Below, one piece after another: positions 25,548 through 33,798 of a stretch of 64,000 bases of DNA. The stretch spans positions 186,001 through 250,000 of the forward strand of contig NZ_BMQJ01000010.1 in NCBI RefSeq assembly GCF_014648055.1, given 5' to 3'. The notes under the pieces were generated by a model that had not been told where the DNA came from, did no database searches, and worked only from the letters and a program-made list of their open reading frames with translations. Source of the DNA: Streptosporangium pseudovulgare. GTDB lineage: Bacteria; Actinomycetota; Actinomycetes; Streptosporangiales; Streptosporangiaceae. The position numbers and the translations under genes are program-made. Within the stretch, counting starts at the first letter, position 1; every line of letters begins with the position of its first letter.

Positions 25548-26546
25548 TCACGGCCGCGGCTGCTGCTGGGTGATGCAGTGGATCCCGCCGCCGAGGGCGA
25601 AGATGGGCCGGGCGTCCACGGTCTCGATGGCGCGCCCGGGGAAGAGCCGGGCGAACACCTCCGCCGCCGCGGCGTCGCGCGGGTCGCCGAACGAGCACAG
25701 CAGCGCCAGGCCGTTGGCCAGGTAGTGGTTGATGTAGGAGTAGTCGACGAGCTCGCCGTCCACCTCGCGGGTCTCCGGGGCGGGCAGCTCGACGACCTCC
25801 AGCGCCCGGCCCCGGGCGTCGGTCGCCGACCGCAGGATCCGCAGGTTCTCCCGGGTCACCTCGTGGTCGGGGTGGTCCGGGTCGGGCTGGACGTGGCAGA
25901 GCGCCAGACCGGGGCGGGCGAAGCAGGCCAGCAGGTCCACGTGGCCGCTGGTGCCGTACCGGCCGTAGTCGGCGGTCAGGCCGCGCGGCAGCCAGATCAC
26001 CTTCCGCGCGCCGATCCGGTCGCGCAGCTCGGCCTCGACCCGCTCCCTGGTCCAGCCGGGGTTGCGCCTCTCGCCGAGCTGGACGGTCTCGGTGACGATG
26101 ACCGTGCCCTCCCCGTCGACGTGGATGCCGCCGCCCTCGTTGACCATCTCCGAACGGAACCGCGTCGCGCCCGCGCGCTCCAGCACGGCCGCCGCCACCA
26201 GGTCGTCCTTGGCGTGGGCGTGCCAGCCCCAGCCGTTGAAGGTCCAGTCCACCCCGGCCAGGCCGCCGGCGCCGTCCACGAGGAAGGTCGGGCCGTTGTC
26301 GCGCATCCAGCAGTCGTCCAGCGGCTGCTCCATCACCTCGACCTCCGGGGCCAGCCACCGGGCGGCGGACTCCCGCTCGCCGGGATCGACCACCATCGTG
26401 ACGGGCTCGTAGCGGACGATCGTGTTGGCCACGGCCGACCAGGCGCGGTGGGCGGCCTCGGCGCCGGCGTCGAGGGTGTAGCCGGGCACCGGCCAGGACA
26501 TCCAGGTGCGCTCGTGCGGGTGCCACTCCGGCGGCATGAAGAACAA
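25548..26546 (-). CDS. aguA: Agmatine deiminase (peptidylarginine deiminase family)
   Basis: The enzyme hydrolyses agmatine to N-carbamoylputrescine and ammonia. The 332-residue protein shows the full active site: D-C-W-M-R-D-N-G-P near residue 97, N-E-G-G-G-I-H-V-D-G-E-G near residue 142, the catalytic His in G-T-S-G-H-V-D near residue 200 and nucleophile Cys324 in G-G-G-I-H-C-I-T-Q-Q. TTG at 26546 is taken as start since GAAGGAG lies seven bases upstream; the ATG three codons later is too far from it. It follows ureC by 52 bases on the same strand, so ammonia-releasing steps are grouped. Confidence 0.9.
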   Translation of the reverse strand: MFFMPPEWHPHERTWMSWPVPGYTLDAGAEAAHRAWSAVANTIVRYEPVTMVVDPGERESAARWLAPEVEVMEQPLDDCWMRDNGPTFLVDGAGGLAGVDWTFNGWGWHAHAKDDLVAAAVLERAGATRFRSEMVNEGGGIHVDGEGTVIVTETVQLGERRNPGWTRERVEAELRDRIGARKVIWLPRGLTADYGRYGTSGHVDLLACFARPGLALCHVQPDPDHPDHEVTRENLRILRSATDARGRALEVVELPAPETREVDGELVDYSYINHYLANGLALLCSFGDPRDAAAAEVFARLFPGRAIETVDARPIFALGGGIHCITQQQPRP

Positions 26547-26598
26547 AGCGGGGCTCCTTCGGGGGAGGTGCGGGGCGGTCGGGGGAGGTGCGGGGCGG

Positions 26599-28248
26599 TC
26601 AGAGGAAGTACAGGCGGCTCAGGGAGACCGACTCGGCGGGCTCCGAGCGCACCGGCTCTCCGTCGAGGGTGACCAGGCCGGCCGCGTCCACCCGCACCTC
26701 GCCGAGGCGCGCGTTGCGCACCAGGTCGGCGGGGCCGATGCCGCGGGTGCCGCGTACGGCGACCCGGCGGCGGCGGGTGGTCATGCGGTCGTCGCCGGCC
26801 TCGACGGCGGCCCGGCTGACGAATGCCACCGAAAGGTCGGCGGCGGTCGCGCCGTGCGCGCCGAACTGCGGACCCAGCACCAGCGGCTCGCAGATGTCGG
26901 TGGAGGCGTTCGGGTCGCCGGTGACGCCGTAGGCGGGGAAGCCGGCCTTCAGCACGAGCTGCGGCTTGGCGCCGAAGTGGTCGGGCCGCCACAGCACGAT
27001 GTCGGCCAGCTTGCCCGGCTCCAGCGAGCCGACCTCGTGCGCCAGGCCGTGCGCGATGGCCGGGTTGATCGTCAGCTTGGCGAGGTAGCGCAGCACCCGC
27101 TCGTTGTCGTGCCGCTCCGGGGCGCCCAGCTCGGCCTTCATCTTCCCCGCCATGGCGAACGTCCGGCGCACCGTCTCACCCGCCCGGCCCATGCCCTGGG
27201 CGTCGGAGGAGGTGATGCCGATGACCCCGAGGTCGTGCAGCACGTCCTCGGCCCCCATCGTGCCGGCCCGGATCCGGTCCCTGGCCAGCGCGGCGTCCCC
27301 GGGCAGCTCGGGCCGCAGGCCGTGCACCGAGACGATCATCCCGTGGTGCTCGGCGACCGCGTCACGGCCGAAGGGCAGCGTCGGGTTGGTGGAGGAGCCG
27401 ATGACGTTGGGAACGCCGGCCAGCCGCAGCACGTTCGGCACGTGGCCGCCGCCGCAGCCCTCGATGTGGAAGGCGTGGATCGTGCGACCGTCGAGCACGG
27501 CCAGGGTGTCCTCCACCGACAGGCACTCGTTCAGGCCGTCGGTGTGCAGGGCCACCTGCACGTCGTGCTCCTCGGCGACCCGCAGTGCGGTGTCCAGCGC
27601 CCGGGTGTGCGCCCCCATGTCCTCGTGCACCTTGAAGCCGCTCGCGCCGCCCTCGGCGAGGGCCTCCACCAGCGGGGCCGCGCCGGAGGACGAGCCGCGT
27701 GCCAGGAACCCGATGTTCACCGGCCAGGCGTCGAAGGCGTTGAACGCGTGGCGCAGCGCCCAGGGCGAGTTCACCCCGACGCCCCAGACCGGCCCGAACT
27801 CCTGGCCGATGATCGTGGTGACGCCGGAGGCCAGGGACGCCTCCATGATGCGCGGGCTGAGCAGGTGCACGTGGGTGTCGATCGCCCCGGCCGTGGCGAT
27901 CAGCCCCTCACCGGACACGATCGCGGTGCCGGTGCCGACCACCACGTCCACGCCGTCGAGGGTGTCGGGGTTGCCCGCCCGGCCGATCGCGTGGATGCGC
28001 CCCTCCCGGACGCCGATCGAGGCGGTCCGCACGCCGAGGAACGGGTCCAGGATCAGAACGTTGCTGATCACCAGGTCACAGGTGTCGCGGACCGAGGCGG
28101 CCTTGAGGTGCAGCCCGTCGCGCGCCGTCTTGGCGAACCCGGCGATGAACTCGTCCCCGGGCCGGTGGGCGTCGTGCTCGACCTCCACCACCAGGCCGGA
28201 GTCGCCCAGCCTGACCCGGTCGCCCCTGCGCGGGCCGTACACGCTCAC
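26599..28248 (-). CDS. ureC: Urease alpha subunit
   Basis: The 549-residue protein is the nickel-bearing catalytic subunit that hydrolyses urea to ammonia and carbamate. Metal ligands are present: His126 and His128 (D-T-H-V-H), carbamylated Lys206 (G-F-K-V-H-E-D), His in V-A-L-H-T-D, His in G-G-G-H-V-P and Asp349 (S-S-D-A-Q-G-M-G-R). The mobile flap differs from classic ureases: the usual M-V-C-H-H-L reads I-V-S-V-H-G-L, so the flap cysteine and second His are lost while the acid-base His remains. The GTG start overlaps the ureAB stop. No accessory genes (ureDEFG) lie in the window, so nickel loading must use proteins encoded elsewhere. Confidence 0.93.
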   Translation of the reverse strand: MSVYGPRRGDRVRLGDSGLVVEVEHDAHRPGDEFIAGFAKTARDGLHLKAASVRDTCDLVISNVLILDPFLGVRTASIGVREGRIHAIGRAGNPDTLDGVDVVVGTGTAIVSGEGLIATAGAIDTHVHLLSPRIMEASLASGVTTIIGQEFGPVWGVGVNSPWALRHAFNAFDAWPVNIGFLARGSSSGAAPLVEALAEGGASGFKVHEDMGAHTRALDTALRVAEEHDVQVALHTDGLNECLSVEDTLAVLDGRTIHAFHIEGCGGGHVPNVLRLAGVPNVIGSSTNPTLPFGRDAVAEHHGMIVSVHGLRPELPGDAALARDRIRAGTMGAEDVLHDLGVIGITSSDAQGMGRAGETVRRTFAMAGKMKAELGAPERHDNERVLRYLAKLTINPAIAHGLAHEVGSLEPGKLADIVLWRPDHFGAKPQLVLKAGFPAYGVTGDPNASTDICEPLVLGPQFGAHGATAADLSVAFVSRAAVEAGDDRMTTRRRRVAVRGTRGIGPADLVRNARLGEVRVDAAGLVTLDGEPVRSEPAESVSLSRLYFL

Positions 28249-29084
28249 CTGTCGCCCTCCTCGTCCGTTCCCGCCGTTCCCGCCGTTCCCGCTGTTCCCG
28301 TCGGTCCCGGATGTACGGTGCCGCCGTCCCCGGCCGGTCCCGGATGTACGGCGCCGCCGTCCCCGGCCGGTCCCGGACGTACGGTGCCGCCCGCGCCCGG
28401 CCCCTCGCCGTCGAGATACCCGCAGGCCCGTGCCTTGTCCATGGCCCGCTCGAAGGCGCCGGGCGCGTCCAGCGGCCCGTCCACCAGCCCGGCGAACCCG
28501 ATCGCCACCCGCGCGCCGCCGATGGGCACCAGCCGGACCGTACGGCCCTCGCCCGGGTCGAAGCGCACGGTCGAGCCCGCGGGCACGGCCAGACGCCGCC
28601 CGTAGGCCGCCGCCCGGTCGAACCGCAGCCGCGGGTTGACCTCGAAGAAGTGGAAGTGCGAGGTGACGCTGATCGGTACGGTCGCGGTGTTGACCACCTC
28701 GACCTCGACGGCGTCCTCCTCGGCCACGGGTTCCCGGGGCGCCTCGACGACCGCGCCGGGGGCCTCGTCCCCGAGGGAGCCGCCGCCGAACGGGTCCGTC
28801 ACCACGGCCAGCCGGGTGCCGTCGTCGAAGACCGCCTCGACCATCACCTCGGTGACGACGTCGGCGACCCCGGGCAGCACGTCGTCCGGGCCCAGCACGG
28901 CGCGTCCCGCCGCGACGGCCTCGGCCAGCCGGGCGCCGTCGCGGGCGGCCTCGCAGACCGTGTCGGCGATCAGCGCGGTGGCCTCCGGCACGTTGAGCCG
29001 CAGGCCCCTGGCCCTCCTCGCCCGCGCCAGCTCCGCCGCGCCGAACAGCAGGAGCCGGTCGCGTTCCGTCGGTGTCAGCCGCAC
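28245..29084 (-). CDS. ureAB: Fused urease gamma/beta subunit
   Basis: The 279-residue protein joins the gamma subunit (about 1-100; L-T-P-T-E-R-D-R-L-L-L-F, then the V-L-P-G-V motif) to the beta subunit (about 125-225; the N-T-A-T-V-P-I-S-V-T-S-H-F-H-F-F-E-V-N core). Such fusions occur in some Streptomyces ureases. GTG at 29084 is certain: AAAGGAG lies five bases upstream. An unusual C-terminal tail of about 45 residues follows, made of 11-residue repeats (G-P-A-G-D-G-G-T-V-H-P) and G-T-A repeats. Its stop overlaps ureC. The operon is divergent from a TetR gene with a palindromic operator between. Confidence 0.93.
   Translation of the reverse strand: MRLTPTERDRLLLFGAAELARARRARGLRLNVPEATALIADTVCEAARDGARLAEAVAAGRAVLGPDDVLPGVADVVTEVMVEAVFDDGTRLAVVTDPFGGGSLGDEAPGAVVEAPREPVAEEDAVEVEVVNTATVPISVTSHFHFFEVNPRLRFDRAAAYGRRLAVPAGSTVRFDPGEGRTVRLVPIGGARVAIGFAGLVDGPLDAPGAFERAMDKARACGYLDGEGPGAGGTVRPGPAGDGGAVHPGPAGDGGTVHPGPTGTAGTAGTAGTDEEGDR
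28266..28391. repeat. Tandem repeats in the ureAB tail
   Basis: Three to four copies of a 9-bp unit (CGTTCCCGC) lie at 28266-28300. Nearly three copies of a 33-bp unit follow from 28302, each starting CGGTCCCGGA. They encode the G-T-A and G-P-A-G-D-G-G-T-V-H-P repeats at the C-terminus of the fused urease subunit. Confidence 0.85.
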
Positions 29085-29093
29085 GCGATCTCC

Positions 29094-29130
29094 TTTAGAA
29101 CGGATTTCAAACTTAGAACGGCATTCTAAA
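29094..29130. promoter_or_regulatory. Operator region between ureAB and tetR
   Basis: A perfect palindrome TTAGAA-CGGCA-TTCTAA lies at 29113-29129. A second related element, TTTAGAACGGATTTCAAA, begins at 29094 and shares the TTAGAACGG half. The 64-base gap separates the divergent ureAB and tetR starts, so both are likely controlled by the TetR protein. The left element overlaps the ureAB ribosome site. Confidence 0.7.
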
Positions 29131-29148
29131 CAGGTACGGTGATGAGTC

Positions 29149-29742
29149 ATGACTGCGAAGCCGGCGCGCCCCGATGTGCGAGCCCATGTGCTGCGGGCGG
29201 CACTGCAGGCGATCGACGAGGTGGGGCCGGAGCGGCTGCGGGTCCGCGACATCGCCGAGCGGGCCGGCATGAGCAGCGGCCACGTCATGTACTACTTCGG
29301 CAGGCGTGACCGGCTGCTCGTCTCGACCCTCCTGCTCAGCGAGGACGAGCTGGCCGAGCGCTGCGCGGCCGAGCTCGCGGCCGTCGCCGACCCGCGCGAG
29401 GCGGTCCGGCGGCTGGTGGAGCTGTATCTCCCCGGCGGCGCGGGCGACGTCCGCTGGCGGCTGTGGGCCCAGGTCGTCGCCCAGCCGCCCCGGGACGAGG
29501 AGACGCTGACCAGGATCGCCTCCTTCACCGGCACCTGGGTCCGCGAGCTGGCCGCCCTCGCGGTCCGGGGAGCGGGGGAGGGGGTGTTCCGCCCGCTGGA
29601 CGACCCGGAGGACTTCGCCGGGCGGATCTGCCGGATCATGGACAGTCTCGCGGGCGACGTGTTGCTCGGGCTGCCCGGCCGCGACGCCGGGTGGGCCCAC
29701 GAGCAGGCCATGCGGGCGATCTCCCGGGAGCTGCTGCCCTGA
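29149..29742 (+). CDS. TetR/AcrR-family transcriptional regulator
   Basis: The 197-residue protein has an N-terminal helix-turn-helix near residues 11-57 (V-R-D-I-A-E-R-A-G-M-S-S-G-H-V-M-Y-Y-F-G), close to the BetI-like pattern, and a helical ligand-binding C-terminal part with W-R-L-W-A-Q near residue 104. It is divergent from the ureAB-ureC-aguA operon, with a clear palindromic operator between, so it probably represses that operon and itself. The inducer could be a nitrogen compound such as urea, agmatine or a precursor; this is inference from context only. Confidence 0.92.
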   Translation: MTAKPARPDVRAHVLRAALQAIDEVGPERLRVRDIAERAGMSSGHVMYYFGRRDRLLVSTLLLSEDELAERCAAELAAVADPREAVRRLVELYLPGGAGDVRWRLWAQVVAQPPRDEETLTRIASFTGTWVRELAALAVRGAGEGVFRPLDDPEDFAGRICRIMDSLAGDVLLGLPGRDAGWAHEQAMRAISRELLP

Positions 29743-29744
29743 GC

Positions 29745-29896
29745 GCGGGCCCGACGGCAGGTAGGCCAGGGCGGCCAGGAGCTGCACCCCGGCGCCGGTC
29801 AGCAGGGCCGCCGGCACCGAGTGCTCGGCGAGCGGCCCGGCGACCGCCGAGCCGACCGCGAAGGCGCTGATCTTCAGGCTCGCCGCCGCGGGGAGG
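29745..29896 (-). pseudogene. Remnant of an MFS transporter C-terminus
   Basis: On the minus strand about 45 codons read as the last helices of a major facilitator protein: A-S-L-K-I-S-A-F-A-V-G-S-A-V-A-G, then L-L-T-G-A-G-V-Q-L-L-A-A-L-A-Y-L. No start, no upstream helices and no proper stop remain; the frame runs on into the antisense of tetR. It is squeezed between tetR and the next gene and looks like the leftover of a deleted transporter. Confidence 0.6.
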
Positions 29897-29913
29897 GGGA
29901 GAGCGGTCCCCGG

Positions 29914-31470
29914 TCACCGGTCCCCCAGGAAGGAGGCCATCTCCACCCGGGTCTCCTCGTGGGGTTCGACCGCCATCGCCCGCCGTACCCGGTCCAGGGC
30001 CTCGTCCGGTACGGCCGCCGCCGGCCAGGCGGCCAGCGTGGCCAGGGCCGCGCGCCGGACCCGGGTGACCCGGCTGCGCAGCGCCGCGAGGATCAGCGGC
30101 AGCCCGGTGCCGGGAAAGGTGCCGAGCCCGTTCACGACATCCTCCAGAGCCCGATCCGGCGCGAACTCCGCGCCGAGGCCGAAACGGTCGGCGGGCCCTC
30201 CGGCCGGGTCCGGCAACGGGAGCAGCCGCTCGGCCAGGTGGCAGAGCCCTTCGATCTCCCGCGGGCCGGCGAGGCGGACGGCGTGGTGCCAGGTGGACTC
30301 GTCCAGCGGCTCGACCTCGAGACGGGCGGTCAGCAGCGGGAGGACCGGCAGTGCCAGCCTCTCCGCCGCCCACAGCGCGCGGTCGAAGTCCGTACGGCGC
30401 GGATCGGCCAGGTGGGCCCGTACCAGGTCACCCCATCGCGGCTCGGCGGCCAGTTCCTCGTAACGCAGGCGGAGGCGTCGAAGCTCCTCAGCCGGCCAGG
30501 AACGATCGTCGCCGGGGTCGCGGAGGAAGGCCAGGATGCTCAGCAGGCTGTCCAGCCTGCCGAGCGTGGCGGGCCGGTCGGCCGCCAGGAAGGCGAAGCG
30601 GCCCAGGGCCGGTACGGCGTCGCCATAGTCCGCCATGTCCTCGGCCGGGCCGCCGGCCGCCAGCGCGGCCAGGATCCCCCCTGCGCCGTCGAGCAGGGCG
30701 TCGTCGACCTCCGGCACGTTCAGGGCGGAGTACAGGCCGCCGGTGGTGGCGGCGATGTGGGCGAGATACTCGTCCATGATCTCGTTGCGGAAGCCGTCCC
30801 GCAGCAGCCAGTCCCTGATCTCCGGATCGTCGCATCCCCTGAGCCGCTCGACCGCGTGGATGCGGCCCCAGCCCCGTACGCGGCGGGCCAGGTCGTACAC
30901 GGCCCGCCGCCCGTCGGGCAGGGTACGATCGAGCGCGACCGCCGCGTACAGGGTGAACTCCTCCAGGGTGCCGAGCAGGAGCAGCAGGTCGCGGTCGCGT
31001 TCGTCCCCGCAGGCGCCCAGCAGCACCAGGCCGGTCTTGACCGCCTCGCGGCGGGTGCCGTGCTCGGCCAGGTGCCGCCCGACCCAGCGGACCCGCTCCG
31101 CGGGAAGGGTCCCCTGCCGGAGCCGGTGGACGAGGCCGTCGGCGACGGTGAGGGCGGAGACGCCGGCGAGCAGCTCGTGCAGTCGCACGAGGCCGGCGCG
31201 GAAGGGTTCGTCCGAGGTGAGCGCGCCGAGCAGGCCCATGACCTCGGTGACGGCGTCCACGTCAGGGCTGACGCCGAAGTGGTGGGTTCTGATCCCGTCC
31301 AGGACGACGCTGGTCATGATCGGATGATCGTCGTCGGGGGGAGGGGGGTCGTCGGGCAGTCGGTGGGCGTCCGCGGGCCACGGGCCCGGGCCGTACCGGA
31401 CGGACATCTCGAGTGCGTGAGCGAGAAGCGTGGGGCGGTCCTCGATGGGATCGTCGCCCGGCTTCCGCAT
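29914..31470 (-). CDS. Hypothetical helical-repeat (HEAT-like) protein
   Basis: From the ATG at 31470 this gives 518 residues. I do not recognise a named family. The sequence is almost wholly helical with leucine-rich amphipathic repeats of about 35-45 residues (for example R-V-T-R-V-R-R-A-A-L-A-T-L-A-A-W near the C-terminus), which resembles HEAT/armadillo repeats. There is no signal peptide, membrane segment or catalytic motif. The start is unsure: the frame is open to 31590, and the conserved-looking part begins only near M-T-S-V-V-L-D-G-I-R-T at about residue 51. It ends beside the MFS remnant; the tRNA cluster lies upstream. Confidence 0.65.
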   Translation of the reverse strand: MRKPGDDPIEDRPTLLAHALEMSVRYGPGPWPADAHRLPDDPPPPDDDHPIMTSVVLDGIRTHHFGVSPDVDAVTEVMGLLGALTSDEPFRAGLVRLHELLAGVSALTVADGLVHRLRQGTLPAERVRWVGRHLAEHGTRREAVKTGLVLLGACGDERDRDLLLLLGTLEEFTLYAAVALDRTLPDGRRAVYDLARRVRGWGRIHAVERLRGCDDPEIRDWLLRDGFRNEIMDEYLAHIAATTGGLYSALNVPEVDDALLDGAGGILAALAAGGPAEDMADYGDAVPALGRFAFLAADRPATLGRLDSLLSILAFLRDPGDDRSWPAEELRRLRLRYEELAAEPRWGDLVRAHLADPRRTDFDRALWAAERLALPVLPLLTARLEVEPLDESTWHHAVRLAGPREIEGLCHLAERLLPLPDPAGGPADRFGLGAEFAPDRALEDVVNGLGTFPGTGLPLILAALRSRVTRVRRAALATLAAWPAAAVPDEALDRVRRAMAVEPHEETRVEMASFLGDR

Positions 31471-31648
31471 GCCGGGGTTCACCGGCCGGGGCGGTGGCCG
31501 CCCTTCCTGTAGATCATGATCGTCATGATGACCCACGGAGACCGCGACCGCAACGGTGAATCGGCCGGGACCCACGGACCGGCGGATCACCTTCGGCGAC
31601 GGGGCCGGGGCGCCCGCCGCGGCGCGGTACGGCCCCGGAAAGCAGAAA

Positions 31649-31671
31649 ATCCCAGGCCGTCGGCCTGGGAT
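31649..31671 (-). terminator. Terminator after the second tRNA-Val copy
   Basis: A 10-bp perfect stem (ATCCCAGGCC/GGCCTGGGAT) with a 3-base loop lies right downstream of tRNA-Val on the minus strand. It is nearly the same as the hairpin at 4986, with changed loop bases. Confidence 0.75.
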
Positions 31672-31679
31672 CTCTTGAG

Positions 31680-31751
31680 TGGACGATACTGGGATTGAAC
31701 CAGTGACCTCTTCCGTGTCAGGGAAGCGCTCTCCCGCTGAGCTAATCGTCC
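31680..31751 (-). tRNA. tRNA-Val (GAC), second copy
   Basis: The 72-nt sequence is identical to the tRNA-Val at 5018-5089, with acceptor stem GGACGAT/ATCGTCC and anticodon loop CTGACAC. Confidence 0.96.
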
Positions 31752-31764
31752 GCGTCGAAGCCAG

Positions 31765-31835
31765 AGGTGGAGACGGGATTTGAACCCGTGTACACGGCTT
31801 TGCAGGCCGTTGCCTCGCCTCTCGGCCACTCCACC
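31765..31835 (-). tRNA. tRNA-Cys (GCA)
   Basis: The reverse complement gives a 71-nt tRNA with acceptor stem GGTGGAG/CTCCACC, discriminator T, anticodon stem ACGGC/GCCGT around loop CTGCAAA (anticodon GCA) and T-arm GGTTCAAATCC. It lies between the Val and Gly genes; the other Val-Gly cluster lacks it. Confidence 0.95.
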
Positions 31836-31861
31836 GAGTGAGGGCGCACGGCCCCCTTCCG

Positions 31862-31933
31862 AGCGGAAGACGGGATTCGAACCCGCGACCCTCACCTTGG
31901 CAAGGTGATGCTCTACCACTGAGCCACTTCCGC
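31862..31933 (-). tRNA. tRNA-Gly (GCC), second copy
   Basis: The 72-nt sequence is identical to the tRNA-Gly at 5158-5229, with acceptor stem GCGGAAG/CTTCCGC and anticodon loop TTGCCAA. It is the first gene of the three-tRNA cluster in transcription order. Confidence 0.96.
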
Positions 31934-32142
31934 GTGCGATTCCGGGGCGACGCCCGGTCTCACGGGTAGAACTCTAGCGAATGGCGGCCGACTCCCCAAA
32001 CCGGAACGCGCCGGGGCCCCGGAAAGAGGGCCTTCCGGCCCCCTGAATGAGGCACTCCGGCGAGTGGTGAAAGGCGGTGAACCGGGCGACGATGGCGGGG
32101 CGGCCACACCGCCTGTAAGGGTCTAACATCACATACGCCAGT

Positions 32143-32148
32143 TACAAT
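32143..32148 (+). promoter_or_regulatory. Putative -10 element of hutH
   Basis: TACAAT lies 21 bases before the hutH ATG in a locally A+T-richer stretch. No good -35 hexamer is seen at standard spacing. A GAGAGAG ribosome site follows. Confidence 0.35.
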
Positions 32149-32169
32149 CCACCGCGAGAGAGTGACACC

Positions 32170-33717
32170 ATGCGCGACAACGAGGTCGTGAACGTCGGAA
32201 CGGAGCCGCTGAGCTTCGACGACGTCGTCAAAGTGGCCCGGCACGGGGCGACGGTGCGCCTGACCGACGACGCCGTGGCGGCCGTGGCCGCGGCCCGCAC
32301 CCGGGTGGACGAGCTGGCCGAGAGCCCCGTCCCGGCCTACGGCGTCTCCACCGGCTTCGGCGCCCTCGCCACCCGGCACATCGAGCCCTCGCTGCGCGCC
32401 CGGCTCCAGCGCTCCCTGATCCGCTCGCACGCCGCCGGGTCGGGGCCCGAGGTGGAGACCGAGGTCACCCGGGCGCTGATGCTGCTGCGCCTGCGCACCC
32501 TGGCCACCGGCCACACCGGCGTGCGCCCGAAGACCGCCAAGACGCTCCAGGACCTGCTCAACGCCGGCATCACCCCCGTGGTCCACGAGTACGGCAGCCT
32601 CGGCTGCTCCGGCGACCTGGCCCCGCTCTCCCACGTGGCGCTCACGATCATGGGCGAGGGCGTCGTCCGCGACGCCTCCGGGCAGCTGACGGACGCCGCC
32701 GAGGCGCTGAAGCAGGCGGGCATCGAGCCGGTGGAGCTGGCCGCCAAGGAGGGCCTCGCCCTGGTCAACGGCACCGACGGCATGCTCGGCATGCTGATCC
32801 TGGCCATGGACGACCTCGCCCGGCTGTTCCGCGTCGCCGACATCGGCGCCGCCATGAGCATCGAGGCGCTGCTCGGCACCGACCGCGTCTTCGCCGCCGA
32901 CCTGCAGGCCCTGCGCCCGCACCCCGGTCAGGCGGCCAGCGCCGCCAACCTCCGCGCGCTGCTGGCCGACTCGCAGATCATGGACTCCCACCGGGACGGC
33001 ACCTGCACCCGCGTCCAGGACGCCTACTCCCTGCGCTGCGCCCCGCAGGTCGCAGGGGCCGCGCGCGACACCCTGGCGCACGCCGCGTCGGTCGCCGCCC
33101 GGGAGCTGGCCTCGGCGATCGACAACCCGGCGGTCCTGGCCGACGGCCGGGTGGAGTCCAACGGCAACTTCCACGGCGCCCCCGTCGGCTACGTGCTGGA
33201 CTTCCTGGCCATCGCCGCCGCGGACATGGCGAGCATCTCCGAGCGCCGCACCGACCGCATGCTGGACGTCGCCCGCAGCCACGGCCTGCCGGCCTTCCTG
33301 GCCGACGACCCCGGCGTGGACTCCGGCCACATGATCGCCCAGTACACCCAGGCGGCGATCGTCTCCGAGCTCAAGCGCCTGGCCGTGCCCGCGAGTGTGG
33401 ACTCCATCCCCAGCTCCGCGATGCAGGAGGACCACGTCTCCATGGGCTGGTCGGCCGCCCGCAAGCTGCGCCGGTCGGTGGACGGCCTCACCCGGGTGCT
33501 GGCGGTGGAGATCCTCACCGCCGCCCGCGCGCTGGACCTGCGGGCGCCCCTGCGGCCCGCCCCCGCCACGGCCGCCGTGGTGGCCTGCCTGCGCCAGGCG
33601 GTCTCCGGCCCCGGGCCCGACCGCTTCCTCGCGCCGGAGATCGAGTCGACGGTCCGGCTCGTGGCCGACAACTCGGTCGTCACGGCGGCCGAGGCGGTCA
33701 TCGGCCCCCTGTCCTGA
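32170..33717 (+). CDS. hutH: Histidine ammonia-lyase
   Basis: The enzyme removes ammonia from histidine to give urocanate, the first step of histidine breakdown. The 515-residue protein matches the normal family length. The electrophilic MIO group forms from an inner tripeptide, here Cys146-Ser147-Gly148 in G-S-L-G-C-S-G-D-L-A-P-L-S-H, where many bacterial enzymes have Ala-Ser-Gly; the Cys version is, as I recall, known from actinobacteria. Other active-site parts are present: Y-G-V-S-T-G-F-G near residue 57 and the V-E-S-N-G-N-F-H-G block near residue 322. No other hut genes lie beside it. It adds a third ammonia-releasing function near the urease operon. Confidence 0.95.
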   Translation: MRDNEVVNVGTEPLSFDDVVKVARHGATVRLTDDAVAAVAAARTRVDELAESPVPAYGVSTGFGALATRHIEPSLRARLQRSLIRSHAAGSGPEVETEVTRALMLLRLRTLATGHTGVRPKTAKTLQDLLNAGITPVVHEYGSLGCSGDLAPLSHVALTIMGEGVVRDASGQLTDAAEALKQAGIEPVELAAKEGLALVNGTDGMLGMLILAMDDLARLFRVADIGAAMSIEALLGTDRVFAADLQALRPHPGQAASAANLRALLADSQIMDSHRDGTCTRVQDAYSLRCAPQVAGAARDTLAHAASVAARELASAIDNPAVLADGRVESNGNFHGAPVGYVLDFLAIAAADMASISERRTDRMLDVARSHGLPAFLADDPGVDSGHMIAQYTQAAIVSELKRLAVPASVDSIPSSAMQEDHVSMGWSAARKLRRSVDGLTRVLAVEILTAARALDLRAPLRPAPATAAVVACLRQAVSGPGPDRFLAPEIESTVRLVADNSVVTAAEAVIGPLS

Positions 33718-33798
33718 GCCCCGCCGCCCCGGGACGGGCGGCGGACGGCCGTCAGGAGCCGCCCGGACCGCCGTGCCCCGTGTGGTCCCGCGGGCCGG

